NCBI GenBank assembly: GCA_018401955.1
Contig: JAGYJT010000007.1
Location: forward strand, 35,951 to 99,950
DNA: 64,000 bases
From: Chitinophagales bacterium
GTDB lineage: Bacteria > Bacteroidota > Bacteroidia > Chitinophagales > CAIOSU01
Reading direction: 5' to 3'
In this document: one piece after another, positions 36,799 through 45,302 of the stretch
How positions within the stretch are numbered: the first letter of the stretch is position 1
Layout: each line of letters opens with the position of its first letter
The notes under the pieces: model-generated
Seen by the model: the letters and a program-made list of their open reading frames with translations, nothing else
What the model was told of the DNA's origin: nothing
Database searches by the model: none
Position numbers and translations under genes: made by a program

Positions 36799-37671
36799 AT
36801 GAGTAAAACTGCCTGGACCAACTACCATAGCCATACCCACTATTGCGACGGGACCGACTCGGCTGAAGCGTATGCCAAAGCCGCAATAGCACAAAATGTG
36901 GCTATATATGGTTTCTCCACCCATAGCCCCGTTCCGTTTGAAAACGCATGGTCAATTAAAGAAGCGGATGTTGCCAGTTATATCAATGAAGTAAATGCGG
37001 TTAAGGAGGCTTACCAAGATAGGTTGGAGGTGTACCTAAGTATGGAGGTTGACTTTGTGCCAGGGCTAACCAGCATACACGACCCAAAGATAAACAGCCT
37101 AGGGCTTGATTATACCGTGGGTTCGGTGCATTACGTTGAAAAATTTGCAGATGGAAAACGCTTTGAGATAGATTACACGCATTCTTATTTTGATAAGGGT
37201 ATTGCCGAGATATTTAACGGGGATGCACAAAAATGCGTGACCCGCTATTACGAACTTACCCGCCAAATGCTCACAGAAGCCAAGCCCGATATACTCGGCC
37301 ATTTGGACAAGATAAAAATGCATAATAAGGACAAGCCGCATTTTTTAGAAACAGATGGCTGGTACCGTGATGCCATTATGGAAACACTGGAGCTCATAGC
37401 CAAGAGCGGTGTAATAATGGAGGTAAATACTCGTGGTATGTACAAGAAACTGAGCTCGGAGCCCTACCCTAGCGCATGGATACTTAAAGAAGCCAATGCC
37501 CTTGGCATACCCGTAATGATAAACAGCGACAGCCATGTGCCTCGTGAAATAACAGGACAGTTTGAAGCAGCAGCAGAAATAGTGCTGAACGCTGGCTATA
37601 AAGAGGTGCGCATTTTTAGAGACCATAATTGGCAAAACAAACCATTAACCCCTAAAGGGATATTACTATGA
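36799..37671 (+). CDS. PHP domain histidinol-phosphatase-like protein
   Basis: Metal-dependent phosphatase or phosphoesterase of the PHP family (HisK type). Motifs: NYHSHTHYCDGTDS (HxH metal site), YGFSTHSPVPF, LSMEVDFVPG, YTVGSVHYV, DILGHLDKIK and MINSDSHVPREI, which together cover the trinuclear metal centre. Three starts lie close together: TTG 36787, ATG 36790 and ATG 36799; I take the last (MSKTAWTNYHSH). No other histidine biosynthesis gene is near, so the substrate may not be histidinol phosphate. Its stop overlaps the next start as ATGA. Confidence 0.85.
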   Translation: MSKTAWTNYHSHTHYCDGTDSAEAYAKAAIAQNVAIYGFSTHSPVPFENAWSIKEADVASYINEVNAVKEAYQDRLEVYLSMEVDFVPGLTSIHDPKINSLGLDYTVGSVHYVEKFADGKRFEIDYTHSYFDKGIAEIFNGDAQKCVTRYYELTRQMLTEAKPDILGHLDKIKMHNKDKPHFLETDGWYRDAIMETLELIAKSGVIMEVNTRGMYKKLSSEPYPSAWILKEANALGIPVMINSDSHVPREITGQFEAAAEIVLNAGYKEVRIFRDHNWQNKPLTPKGILL

Positions 37672-38975
37672 GCATAAAGCAGCCAAACTTGCTTACCCGC
37701 GCCATGAGCGAAAATAGCTGGCTATTAATGGCTGTTGCCACTTTAGCGGCTTTTAGCACCTACTCGGCCATGTATGGTTTTCGTAAGCCATTTACGGCAG
37801 CGGGGTACGATGAATTTCCTGAGCTACTTGGCCTCAGCTTTAAATCCTTTATCGTAATCAGTCAGGTGCTTGGGTATACCATCTCAAAGTTTGCGGGGAT
37901 AAAGGTAGTTAGCGAAATGGGCAAAAACCGAAGAGCTATTGCTATAGTAGGTATTATAATTGTTGCCGAGCTGGCGCTGCTTGGTTTTGGTGCAGCCCCC
38001 ATGAAACTTAAACCATTGTTTATGTTTCTTAATGGCATACCCCTAGGTATGGTTTGGGGTTTGGTATTTAGCTATTTGGAAGGTCGAAAATTTACCGAGA
38101 TTATGGGTGTCGGGCTATGCGCCAGCTTTATTTTTGCATCGGGCTTTGCCAAAACCATAGGTAAATGGATAGAAACCGAACTGGTAACTGCCCAAATTTC
38201 CATTGCTTGGATGCCTTTTCTGTCAGGGCTGGTGTACCTATTGCCGCTTGTTTTCTTTGTTTGGTTGCTTAACCAAGTACCCGAACCTAATGAAGAAGAT
38301 GTGGAACTGCGCACCAAGCGCGAGCCTATGAACGGTAAACAGCGATTAGCGTTTTTCAAAGCTTTTGCCCCAGGGTTGGTGCTTTTGATTATTACCTACA
38401 CCATACTCACTGCCTTTAGAGACTTTAGGGATAACTTTATGAGTAATATACTGGATGCACTAGGTTATGCCGATCAGCCAGATATTTTTACTAAAACCGA
38501 GCTGCCTGTTACCTTAGGGGTGCTGCTTTTTTTAGGCACAATAATGTTCATTAAAAACAACAGGCGTGCGCTACTGGTTAACCATTGGGTAATATTTGCA
38601 GGTTTATTTTTGGCAGGCGGTAGCACATTTGCTTATCAATCTGGTATCATTAGCCCATTGGTGTGGGTGTCGCTCACAGGGTTTGCCACTTATATGGCCT
38701 ACATACCTTTCAACTGTTTATTGTTTGAGCGGATGATAGCCACATTTAAATACGTAAGTACCGCGGGCTTTTTGATATACTTAGCCGATTCATTTGGCTA
38801 CTTGGGCAGTGTAAGTGTGTTACTATTCAAAGAGCTGGGCACCAAAGACTTAAGTTGGCTCAATTTCTTTATCCAATTCAACTACGCCCTTACCGCAATA
38901 GGTTGCTTGGGTACACTAGCAGCGCTAATCTATTTTATAAAAAGAAAAGTAACCGTAAATAATTCGCAACTGTAA
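37668..38975 (+). CDS. DUF5690 family membrane protein (MFS-like transporter)
   Basis: 435-residue polytopic protein with about 12 hydrophobic helices in two halves joined by a charged loop (EPNEEDVELRTKREPMNG). TYSAMYGFRKPFTAAGYDEF near the N-terminus and LNGIPLGMVWGLVFSYLEGR are reminiscent of MFS organophosphate transporters. I assign it to DUF5690 from memory of that family in Bacteroidota. Four-base overlap with the PHP gene implies coupled translation, so it may transport the substrate or product of that phosphatase; this is inference. Confidence 0.8.
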   Translation: MSIKQPNLLTRAMSENSWLLMAVATLAAFSTYSAMYGFRKPFTAAGYDEFPELLGLSFKSFIVISQVLGYTISKFAGIKVVSEMGKNRRAIAIVGIIIVAELALLGFGAAPMKLKPLFMFLNGIPLGMVWGLVFSYLEGRKFTEIMGVGLCASFIFASGFAKTIGKWIETELVTAQISIAWMPFLSGLVYLLPLVFFVWLLNQVPEPNEEDVELRTKREPMNGKQRLAFFKAFAPGLVLLIITYTILTAFRDFRDNFMSNILDALGYADQPDIFTKTELPVTLGVLLFLGTIMFIKNNRRALLVNHWVIFAGLFLAGGSTFAYQSGIISPLVWVSLTGFATYMAYIPFNCLLFERMIATFKYVSTAGFLIYLADSFGYLGSVSVLLFKELGTKDLSWLNFFIQFNYALTAIGCLGTLAALIYFIKRKVTVNNSQL

Positions 38976-39080
38976 AGTAAAAGTGGCAGAACTTACAGCG
39001 CTGATGTTTAAATTAGCAGCATCAACTAAGATGGCATGTAATTTGAGAGGTACAAGGGTTGTTAAAAAAAACGATTTCTG

Positions 39081-39108
39081 TTTGTTGAATTAAAATTCAT
39101 TATTTTTG
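39081..39108 (+). promoter_or_regulatory. candidate promoter for the first DUF1573 gene
   Basis: TTTG at 39081-39084, 16-bp spacer, TATTTTTG at 39101-39108 (exact TAnnTTTG). The spacer is shorter than the typical 19-21 bp. The ATG follows 30 bp downstream. Confidence 0.4.
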
Positions 39109-39138
39109 TTTGTCTAATTGTAAAAGTTAATTGCAGCT

Positions 39139-39546
39139 ATGAAAAATATTTACAGCCTACTAGTACTTATGATCCTTTCTGCTGGCGTAATGTCAGCCCA
39201 AGTTAAAACTACCACTAGCCCAGTGTTGGCTAAAGGTCCGGTAATTACATTCGAAAGCCTTGTGCTTGACTACGGTACCATTGCACACAATGCTGACGGT
39301 CACCGCGAATTTAAATTTACCAATACCGGTAGTGAAGATTTGATTATCGCTAGTTGCTCTGGCTCATGCGGCTGTACCGTACCTGAGTGCCCTAAAGAAG
39401 TTTATGCTCCAGGCGAAAGCGGTGTGGTAAAAGTTAAATACGCTACTGACCGTATAGGCCAGTTTACTAAAAACGTAACCGTAAATTCAAATGCTACCAA
39501 TGGCACAATAACACTTACCATTAAAGGTAACGTATTGCCAGACTAA
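39139..39546 (+). CDS. DUF1573 domain protein (first of three)
   Basis: 135-residue exported protein. The signal peptide (IYSLLVLMILSAGVMSAQ) is followed by one Ig-like DUF1573/HYDIN-type domain. Typical features are FESLVLDYGTI, REFKFTNTGSEDLIIASCSG, and the Cys cluster GSCGCTVPECPKE, whose three cysteines may bind metal or form a disulfide. Function of the family is not established; it is abundant in Bacteroidota envelopes. Nearly identical in design to the next gene, with a private terminator, so the pair arose by duplication. Confidence 0.88.
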   Translation: MKNIYSLLVLMILSAGVMSAQVKTTTSPVLAKGPVITFESLVLDYGTIAHNADGHREFKFTNTGSEDLIIASCSGSCGCTVPECPKEVYAPGESGVVKVKYATDRIGQFTKNVTVNSNATNGTITLTIKGNVLPD

Positions 39547-39583
39547 AAATTTAAAGTCTATTTGCCTGACGGGAAAACGACGG

Positions 39584-39612
39584 AGGGAATGTTCTGGGAG
39601 AGGACATTCCCT
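39584..39612 (+). terminator. intrinsic terminator after the first DUF1573 gene
   Basis: Stem AGGGAATGT / ACATTCCCT around a loop containing CTGGGAGA, followed by TTTTCTTTTT. Confidence 0.85.
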
Positions 39613-39749
39613 TTTTCTTTTTGGTACAATCAGCAATGGAACAGCTAGCAGCAACAACCGTTAAATAATGCTAAGACTTGTTATATAGCATACAGTTAAG
39701 GCCTAAGCTTCGTAAATTCGAACATTGAACAAAATTTGAGGTCGCTACT

Positions 39750-40163
39750 ATGAAAAAAATCTACGCTATACTATTTATGTTTACCCTAACCGCTAGTGCA
39801 CTGAGTGCCCAAGTTAAAACCAGCACTAGCCCTTTACTAGCCAAGGGGCCAGAAATTACTTTTGAAAGCTTGGTGATTGACTATGGCACCATTGAGCATA
39901 ATGCCGATGGCTACCGTGAGTTTAAGTTTACCAACACTGGTAGCGAAGATTTGCTTATCAGCACCTGCACGGGCTCATGCGGTTGCACCGTGCCAGAGTG
40001 CCCAAAAGAGGTGATAGCGCCAGGCAAAGCGGGTACTATCAAAGTAAAATATGCTACCAATCGAGTAGGTGCATTTACTAAAAACGTAACAGTAAACTCC
40101 AATGCAACCAATGGCACCGTTACTTTAACAATTAAAGGCAATGTATTGCCCGATCCGCAATAA
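39750..40163 (+). CDS. DUF1573 domain protein (second of three)
   Basis: 137-residue exported paralogue of the preceding gene, with most residues shared: FESLVIDYGTIEHNADGY, GSCGCTVPECPKEVIAPG and KNVTVNSNATNGTVTLTIKG. The signal peptide has drifted (IYAILFMFTLTASALSAQ), as have scattered positions, while the core and the Cys cluster are constant, which suggests purifying selection on both copies. The 203-bp gap upstream holds the first copy's terminator and the leader of this one. Function unknown. Confidence 0.88.
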   Translation: MKKIYAILFMFTLTASALSAQVKTSTSPLLAKGPEITFESLVIDYGTIEHNADGYREFKFTNTGSEDLLISTCTGSCGCTVPECPKEVIAPGKAGTIKVKYATNRVGAFTKNVTVNSNATNGTVTLTIKGNVLPDPQ

Positions 40164-40189
40164 ATATAGTTCCTATTACAATAGGTCAG

Positions 40190-40219
40190 AAGGAAGCGTT
40201 ATGGGAGTGGCGCTTCCTT
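40190..40219 (+). terminator. intrinsic terminator after the second DUF1573 gene
   Basis: Stem AAGGAAGCG / CGCTTCCTT with loop TTATGGGAGTGG and a following TTTATTA tract. The loop resembles that of the first DUF1573 terminator. Confidence 0.8.
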
Positions 40220-40253
40220 TTTATTACTACCAACCACACAAACATTACTGACT

Positions 40254-40667
40254 ATGCTTATAAAAAAACATCAATCGCTATTTATTATCAGCTTTATGTT
40301 GGCTATAGTCATTAAGATGCATGGTGGAGTTAACACCAAACTTAGCTTGCCTAACGATGCTATTATTACCTTTGACTCTTTGGTAATAGATTATGATACT
40401 ATTAATGAGTATGAAGTTTTTGTTGGTGAAATACCGTTTAAAAACACTGGTAACCGCCAACTAATTATTGCAAATTGCAAAACATCTTGCGGCTGTTTGG
40501 TTGCAGAGTGCCCAAGCCAACCCATAGCACCCAGTGAAAGTGGTATAGTAAAGTTTCGATTTGACCCAACAGGCAAACAAGGTAAAAGCATTAAAAATAT
40601 TACCCTCACATCCAACGCAGTTACTAGCAATGTAGTTATAACGCTTCGATTCTATATCGCAAAATAA
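40254..40667 (+). CDS. DUF1573 domain protein (third, diverged)
   Basis: 137-residue member of the same family, more diverged than the first two. The N-terminus is a signal peptide (SLFIISFMLAIVIKM). Shared marks are ITFDSLVIDYDTI, the cysteine cluster SCGCLVAECPSQ, a proline-rich turn IAPSESGIVKFRF, and ITLTSNAVTSNVVITL at the C-terminus. It lies 90 bp after the second copy and lacks a recognisable terminator. The order and divergence suggest an older duplication followed by a recent one. Function unknown. Confidence 0.82.
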   Translation: MLIKKHQSLFIISFMLAIVIKMHGGVNTKLSLPNDAIITFDSLVIDYDTINEYEVFVGEIPFKNTGNRQLIIANCKTSCGCLVAECPSQPIAPSESGIVKFRFDPTGKQGKSIKNITLTSNAVTSNVVITLRFYIAK

Positions 40668-40704
40668 ATTAGCTGGTTCAATAATATGGCACCAAGGTTT
40701 TCAG

Positions 40705-40735
40705 CTTGCCTAGCGTTAAATAATAATTAACTTTG
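40705..40735 (+). promoter_or_regulatory. candidate promoter for the arylsulfotransferase-like gene
   Basis: CTTG at 40705-40708 (three of four against TTTG), exactly 19 bp spacer, then TAACTTTG at 40728-40735, a full TAnnTTTG match. This is the best-formed promoter I found in the window; the transcript would start near 40742. Confidence 0.5.
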
Positions 40736-40855
40736 TAGCATTATTGCGTTAAATTGTATTATGTCATATTTCCATTAAAAATCCAACATCACTTTTTACC
40801 AATTGCACATTTCAGCGCATTAAATACACCAAAAAGATTACTTAAAAGGGCTTCA

Positions 40856-42151
40856 ATGAAATTTCTTGCACTTATATTTTGCTTACTGTCTTCATTAACT
40901 GCTACCAGCCAAAACTATTATACTCAAATTAGTGATTTTTTTACTTACGAGAGTAGAATCGAAATATACGACACTTCCCAGTCTGCGCCACGCATTCAAA
41001 TTTTCAGCAGTCCAAGTAGCTCCGTTGATGATGCTAGAATAACTAAAGATGGGTACTTTGCATATAGAGGCGGTATTGACGGCATAAGTGATGTTTACTA
41101 TTTTCTTGGAGAGCATTTTGATCTAGTTGACAGCCTGGTGCATCCTAAATCGGGTCTTGAATATGAAAATATTGATGGGCATTGTGTTTATAAGGATGAT
41201 AGCCTTACTATTTACGTTCTTGAAAAAATTGTTGAGCTGCCTATACCCGTTTTTTTAAACGACTTTGGGTACGTTAACCATGTGCTAGATAATATCATTA
41301 TTGCACGCAAAAACGGTGTAACCATTCTTGAAAGCCCTTTTTGGGGTAATTTTTCGCCTAAAATGTTGCTAGTTGAAGTTATAGATACTATCGTAACATG
41401 GGATGTGGCGCATATAAATTCTGTAGAGTGGGATGGGTCTGGAGTAATAGTATCTAGCAGGTGTTATGGTATTTATAAAATTGATTTGACCGGGGCAATC
41501 GTTTGGGAGCAAGACTCACTAGTCTTTGACGGCCCAATACCCGCTGGCCAGCACGACCTGCAATATTTAGGCAATGGAATGTACTCTGTTTTTTCGAACG
41601 GCGATAACGCAAACCCGATGTTTGCTGCCACATTCCATTTTGTCGGCGATACCGTTGTTTACGACTATTTACACCTTCCAAGGTTAATTCCATCAGCAGG
41701 CATGGGCAATTACCAGCACAACGGTATTGTCAATTACGGTGCTCACGAAGCTAAATTTGTGTTTCCGGATACGACCCAAAAACACGGCCTTGCGCCTAAT
41801 GAATACGCTTATCGTGCGGCTATGCACAATTTAAATATTGCTGCCGAAATAAGCCATGTAGGAGATAGCCTAAAATACACTCCGCTAAATGAATACTCAA
41901 GCTACACTTGGAGTAATGGTGAGATTGGAGCCTATATTGATTATACCAATGATACTATTTCAGTTACTGAAATTACGCCTTTAGGATTTGTGGTTTATAC
42001 TGAGCGATACTTTGGACCAGTGATAGGAATAAGTGAAATTGAAAGCAAGCAAAAACAGTATAAAAACCAATCATTTAATATACTAGGTCAGCCTTGCGAA
42101 CCTAAAGGTTTATACATTAAAAATGGCAAAACCTATTATACCCCAAAGTAA
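40856..42151 (+). CDS. arylsulfotransferase-like secreted protein
   Basis: 431-residue exported protein. The frame begins at 40754, but the ATG at 40856 starts a good signal peptide (MKFLALIFCLLSSLTATSQ), so I take that. The body is a beta-propeller with features of the ASST/aryl-sulfotransferase family: VAHINSVEWDGSGVIVSSRC, YKIDLTGAIVWEQD, AGQHDLQYLGNGMYSVFSNG and YQHNGIVNYG, with several His residues where the active site would be. The C-terminal tail FNILGQPCEPKGLYIKNGKT resembles the short sorting tails ending GxYIxNGK in some Bacteroidota. Catalytic activity cannot be confirmed by eye. Confidence 0.65.
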   Translation: MKFLALIFCLLSSLTATSQNYYTQISDFFTYESRIEIYDTSQSAPRIQIFSSPSSSVDDARITKDGYFAYRGGIDGISDVYYFLGEHFDLVDSLVHPKSGLEYENIDGHCVYKDDSLTIYVLEKIVELPIPVFLNDFGYVNHVLDNIIIARKNGVTILESPFWGNFSPKMLLVEVIDTIVTWDVAHINSVEWDGSGVIVSSRCYGIYKIDLTGAIVWEQDSLVFDGPIPAGQHDLQYLGNGMYSVFSNGDNANPMFAATFHFVGDTVVYDYLHLPRLIPSAGMGNYQHNGIVNYGAHEAKFVFPDTTQKHGLAPNEYAYRAAMHNLNIAAEISHVGDSLKYTPLNEYSSYTWSNGEIGAYIDYTNDTISVTEITPLGFVVYTERYFGPVIGISEIESKQKQYKNQSFNILGQPCEPKGLYIKNGKTYYTPK

Positions 42152-42152
42152 T

Positions 42153-42638
42153 TCAATAATCGGCACGGTAAGTTAAAAAGTGTTCATTGCCATAGTACCC
42201 TAAAAAGTAGGCCGTATCTGGCAATAGAATTACCGCCGAGCCACCGGCATTAAGCTCGTATTTTGCCTTAATATTGCAGTTAATAACAACCCTGCCTATT
42301 ACATAGCAAGGCAATACCTGATAGTAATAATGATATTCGCGCCCGTCAACTATCTTACTGTTTTTAAAAATTTCAGTAATCACAGCTTTAGTGGGTTTCC
42401 ACTCTTTGCAAAGCGCTTTGTATTCCTTAAAATAGTTTGAGTGTGGGTCGCGTACTTTTCTAGCAGTTAGTACCTGTACTTCGTCTATTTTAAATTTTGC
42501 AGCCTTGGTTGGTATATGCTTTTTAAGTGCCTCTTCTTGCTCATGCTCACTATTGGTTGTCACGTTTCCTGATCCTGAATCTTTACAAGAAAGACTCATG
42601 CCAACAAACAATACCCACCAAATATTAGCGTATCTCAT
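42153..42638 (-). CDS. hypothetical lipoprotein
   Basis: 161-residue lipoprotein with a lipobox LSCKD near residue 18 and a polar stretch, then a beta-rich domain (FKIDEVQVLTARKVRDP, REYHYYYQVLPCYVIGRV, SAVILLPDTAYFLGYYG). I do not recognise the family. It converges on the arylsulfotransferase-like gene with one base between stop codons and lies downstream of ltaE on the opposite side. Exported and outer- or inner-membrane anchored; role unknown. Confidence 0.65.
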   Translation of the reverse strand: MRYANIWWVLFVGMSLSCKDSGSGNVTTNSEHEQEEALKKHIPTKAAKFKIDEVQVLTARKVRDPHSNYFKEYKALCKEWKPTKAVITEIFKNSKIVDGREYHYYYQVLPCYVIGRVVINCNIKAKYELNAGGSAVILLPDTAYFLGYYGNEHFLTYRADY

Positions 42639-42698
42639 ACACAGCCGTTGTTACCAAATATAATTATTTAGCACAAAGCATTATAACTATCAATGCAA

Positions 42699-43727
42699 CT
42701 AAAGGCTTTTCAGAACCTTAATTGTTGTATCAATATCTGCATCATCCACATCTAGATGCGTTACAAACCGCACCATTTGCGGCCCCATTTTAATGGCTAG
42801 CACACCCTGGCTTTTAAGCTCACTTATAAAGGTATCTGCAAGCATATCATCGGCCAGGCGAAAAATAACCAAGTTAGTATCAACTGCGAACACCTCAGCA
42901 ATATACGGTAGCGATTTTAAGGCCTCTTCAAGCTGCTTAGCCCTTCGGTGGTCATCTGCTATGCGTTCAATGTGGTTATCAATAGCATACAAGCCCGCTG
43001 CGGCTATTACACCTGCTTGCCTCATGCCACCACCAAACACCTTGCGAATTCGCCTTGATAGTTTGATAAAATCCTTGTTGCCCACCAATACCGAGCCCAC
43101 TGGTGCGCCCAGCCCTTTCGACAAGCAAATAGAAACCGAATCAAAAGTATTTCCGTAGCTTGCTGGGCTATCACCGGTAACCGCTAGTGCATTAAAAATA
43201 CGTGCACCATCTAGGTGATGCTTAAGGCCGTGCTGCTGGCAAACTACATAAGTCTTTTCATATTCTGTTACCCTATGCACGGCGCCACCTTCGCGGTTGC
43301 TGGTGTTCTCTTGCGAAACCAATGTGGTAGTAGGTCGATGGATATCCTCGGGGTTAATATTGTCCAGTATCTGCTGGGCCGTTATCAGTCCACGGTTGCC
43401 AACTAGTAAGCGCATAGACAATTGCGAATTGAAGGCCAGTCCCCCACCCTCGTAGTTATAAATATGGCTTTCGCGATGGCAGATAATCTCTTGCAAGGGT
43501 TGGGTATGTGCCTTTATACCAACCTGGTTGGTCATGGTACCACTTGGGCAAAACAAACCCGCTTCAAAGCCAAACATATCAGCCAAGCGCTGCTCCAACG
43601 TATTAACGGTTGGGTCTTCGCCAAACACATCATCACCCAATGGGGCACTATTCATAGCGCTAAGCATATCAGCGGTAGGCTTGGTAACGGTATCGCTGCG
43701 GAGGTCTATTACAGGTTTGATAGCCAT
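42699..43727 (-). CDS. ltaE: threonine aldolase (beta-eliminating lyase family)
   Basis: 342-residue PLP enzyme cleaving L-(allo-)threonine to glycine and acetaldehyde. The N-terminus IDLRSDTVTKPTADML is the family hallmark, HLDGARIFNA holds the PLP-binding Asp, and Lys204 in ICLSKGLGAPVGSVLVG forms the internal aldimine. Length matches tetrameric low-specificity threonine aldolases. Its start lies inside the end of the rhomboid gene (19-nt overlap), so it is the third gene of an rlmH-rhomboid-ltaE operon. L- versus D- or allo-specificity is not visible. Confidence 0.93.
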   Translation of the reverse strand: MAIKPVIDLRSDTVTKPTADMLSAMNSAPLGDDVFGEDPTVNTLEQRLADMFGFEAGLFCPSGTMTNQVGIKAHTQPLQEIICHRESHIYNYEGGGLAFNSQLSMRLLVGNRGLITAQQILDNINPEDIHRPTTTLVSQENTSNREGGAVHRVTEYEKTYVVCQQHGLKHHLDGARIFNALAVTGDSPASYGNTFDSVSICLSKGLGAPVGSVLVGNKDFIKLSRRIRKVFGGGMRQAGVIAAAGLYAIDNHIERIADDHRRAKQLEEALKSLPYIAEVFAVDTNLVIFRLADDMLADTFISELKSQGVLAIKMGPQMVRFVTHLDVDDADIDTTIKVLKSL

Positions 43728-44353
43728 CTTTGTATTTGGTCAAGAAAATGTATAAATAATGTTGGTTTAAAAAGAGCTGGAAAAATCAATCCAAATACCG
43801 CCCCATAAAAGTGGGCATTGTGGCCAACGTTATCCTGCGCCCGCTGAGCCATTACATTGGAGTATATTAAATAAAGGGTACCCATAATAAAGCCTGGTAT
43901 GAAAAACGGGATGAAAATAATGCCCATTTCGGCCAAAGGGTTAAATAAAATACTAGCAAATACTACTGCCGATACGGCTCCACTAGCGCCTAAACTAAGG
44001 TAATAGGCATTATCATGATGCTTAATGTACGAATAGGTTTCTGCAATAGGTATGGCCAAAAGGTACATTGCTGGATACAAAAACCAACCTAATGCGCCAA
44101 ACTTGGCGATAAAGTAAAACTCGGCAAGTTGGCCAAACATGTATAATACATACATGTTTATTCCCAAATGCATCCAATCGGCATGTATAAGGCCGCCTGT
44201 TATAAAGCGGTAAAACTCACCCCTGCGCTTAATGGCATATGGGTAAAAAATAAGCTTTTGCTTGAAAGCAGCATTTTGATTGGCCTGCCATGACAGTAAT
44301 ATAGTAATGGCCATAATAGCATAAGTAATATATGGATACTCTGCATTAAGCAT
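43709..44353 (-). CDS. rhomboid family intramembrane serine protease
   Basis: 214-residue polytopic protease with six or so TM helices. The catalytic Ser is Ser124 in LGASGAVSAVVF, and the His is probably His181 in NAHFYGAVFG. The L1-loop/TM2 motif HADWMHLGINMYVLY (residues 57-71) carries the oxyanion-side His and Asn. These are all the residues expected for an active rhomboid. The start overlaps the end of rlmH by 8 nt and the stop overlaps ltaE. Substrates are unknown; Bacteroidota rhomboids are poorly characterised. Confidence 0.9.
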   Translation of the reverse strand: MLNAEYPYITYAIMAITILLSWQANQNAAFKQKLIFYPYAIKRRGEFYRFITGGLIHADWMHLGINMYVLYMFGQLAEFYFIAKFGALGWFLYPAMYLLAIPIAETYSYIKHHDNAYYLSLGASGAVSAVVFASILFNPLAEMGIIFIPFFIPGFIMGTLYLIYSNVMAQRAQDNVGHNAHFYGAVFGLIFPALFKPTLFIHFLDQIQRWLSNL

Positions 44354-44816
44354 GGTGGTACGGTTCGTTGTTGATAATGGTAAATGCCCTGTACAACTGC
44401 TCCAAAAATATTACGCGTATTACTTGGTGCGAGAAGGTCATTTTGCTCAAAGATAAGGTTTCGTCAGCACGAGCATACATAGTATCATCAAAACCAAAGG
44501 GGCCACCCACAATAAATATAATACGCTTGCGGCCACTACCCAGCCATTTTTCAAGTTTTTCAGCATATTGCTCGCTGGTATATTCCTTTCCCTTCTCATC
44601 CAATAATATCACAAAATCGCCGGTATCAATTTTGGGCAATAACAATTGAGCTTCTTGCTGCTTTAACACCCTAGCATCAGTATTACCTTTTCGCTTGGGT
44701 TCGGGTATTTCTACTATTTGGAAGGTAGTATAGTGCTTAAGCCGCTTGAGAAAACGCTCGCAGCTATCTGCCACATACGGCTCAGTTTTACCGTTTAGCC
44801 ACAATTCAATCTTCAT
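44346..44816 (-). CDS. rlmH: 23S rRNA (pseudouridine(1915)-N(3))-methyltransferase RlmH
   Basis: 156-residue SPOUT methyltransferase acting on pseudouridine 1915 of 23S rRNA in the 70S ribosome. The SAM-binding knot is FIVGGPFGFDD, and the C-terminal trefoil is LSLSKMTFSHQVIRVIFLEQ followed by LYRAFTIINNEPYHHA, ending in the conserved YHH. Length equals that of E. coli RlmH. First gene of the operon with the rhomboid and ltaE genes. The start gives MKIELWLNGKTE, slightly unlike other RlmH openings but in the right position. Confidence 0.95.
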   Translation of the reverse strand: MKIELWLNGKTEPYVADSCERFLKRLKHYTTFQIVEIPEPKRKGNTDARVLKQQEAQLLLPKIDTGDFVILLDEKGKEYTSEQYAEKLEKWLGSGRKRIIFIVGGPFGFDDTMYARADETLSLSKMTFSHQVIRVIFLEQLYRAFTIINNEPYHHA

Positions 44817-44916
44817 GCTTATTATTGAGGTGCTATAATTATCCTTAAGCTATATTTGGTGCTTTGAGATTACTAAGCTAGTTTAGTTCAAACTTATAAA
44901 ATTAAGCCATAAAGGG

Positions 44917-45294
44917 ATGAAAATATTTACTACCAAACTTGTTGCAATGCTTTTATTGTTTGCTACCATTGGCGTAGGATGCAATACCGAAGCTACATTT
45001 GACTTAGTAGGCCAATGGAAATATGCAACATGGTTTATGGGCGATAGGCAGGTTGACCTAGGTGAGCTTGGTACCCCAATTATTGACTTTAACAGCGATG
45101 GTACCTTTAAGGCTACGCTTGGTGCCAACTCAAGTTCAGAAAAGTGGGAATTGGTTAACGACACATTAAAGTTGATATACAGCGATGGCAACATACAAGC
45201 CTATGCGCTAACTATTTTTAATGCCGATAGCATACAACTACAGGGCAACGTTGGCGATAATAGCACAAAGCTCATTTTAGTAAACACAAAGTAA
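44917..45294 (+). CDS. lipocalin-like lipoprotein
   Basis: 125-residue lipoprotein with signal and lipobox (LLFATIGVGCNT, Cys22). The mature part has the short lipocalin-like pattern common in Bacteroidota: LVGQWKYATWF, a variable loop, IIDFNSDGTFKATL and SEKWELVNDTLKLIY. Ligand and role unknown. It lies 8 bp before the NfeD-like gene, so it may be in one transcript with NfeD and flotillin. Confidence 0.75.
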   Translation: MKIFTTKLVAMLLLFATIGVGCNTEATFDLVGQWKYATWFMGDRQVDLGELGTPIIDFNSDGTFKATLGANSSSEKWELVNDTLKLIYSDGNIQAYALTIFNADSIQLQGNVGDNSTKLILVNTK

Positions 45295-45302
45295 ACACAT
45301 CA

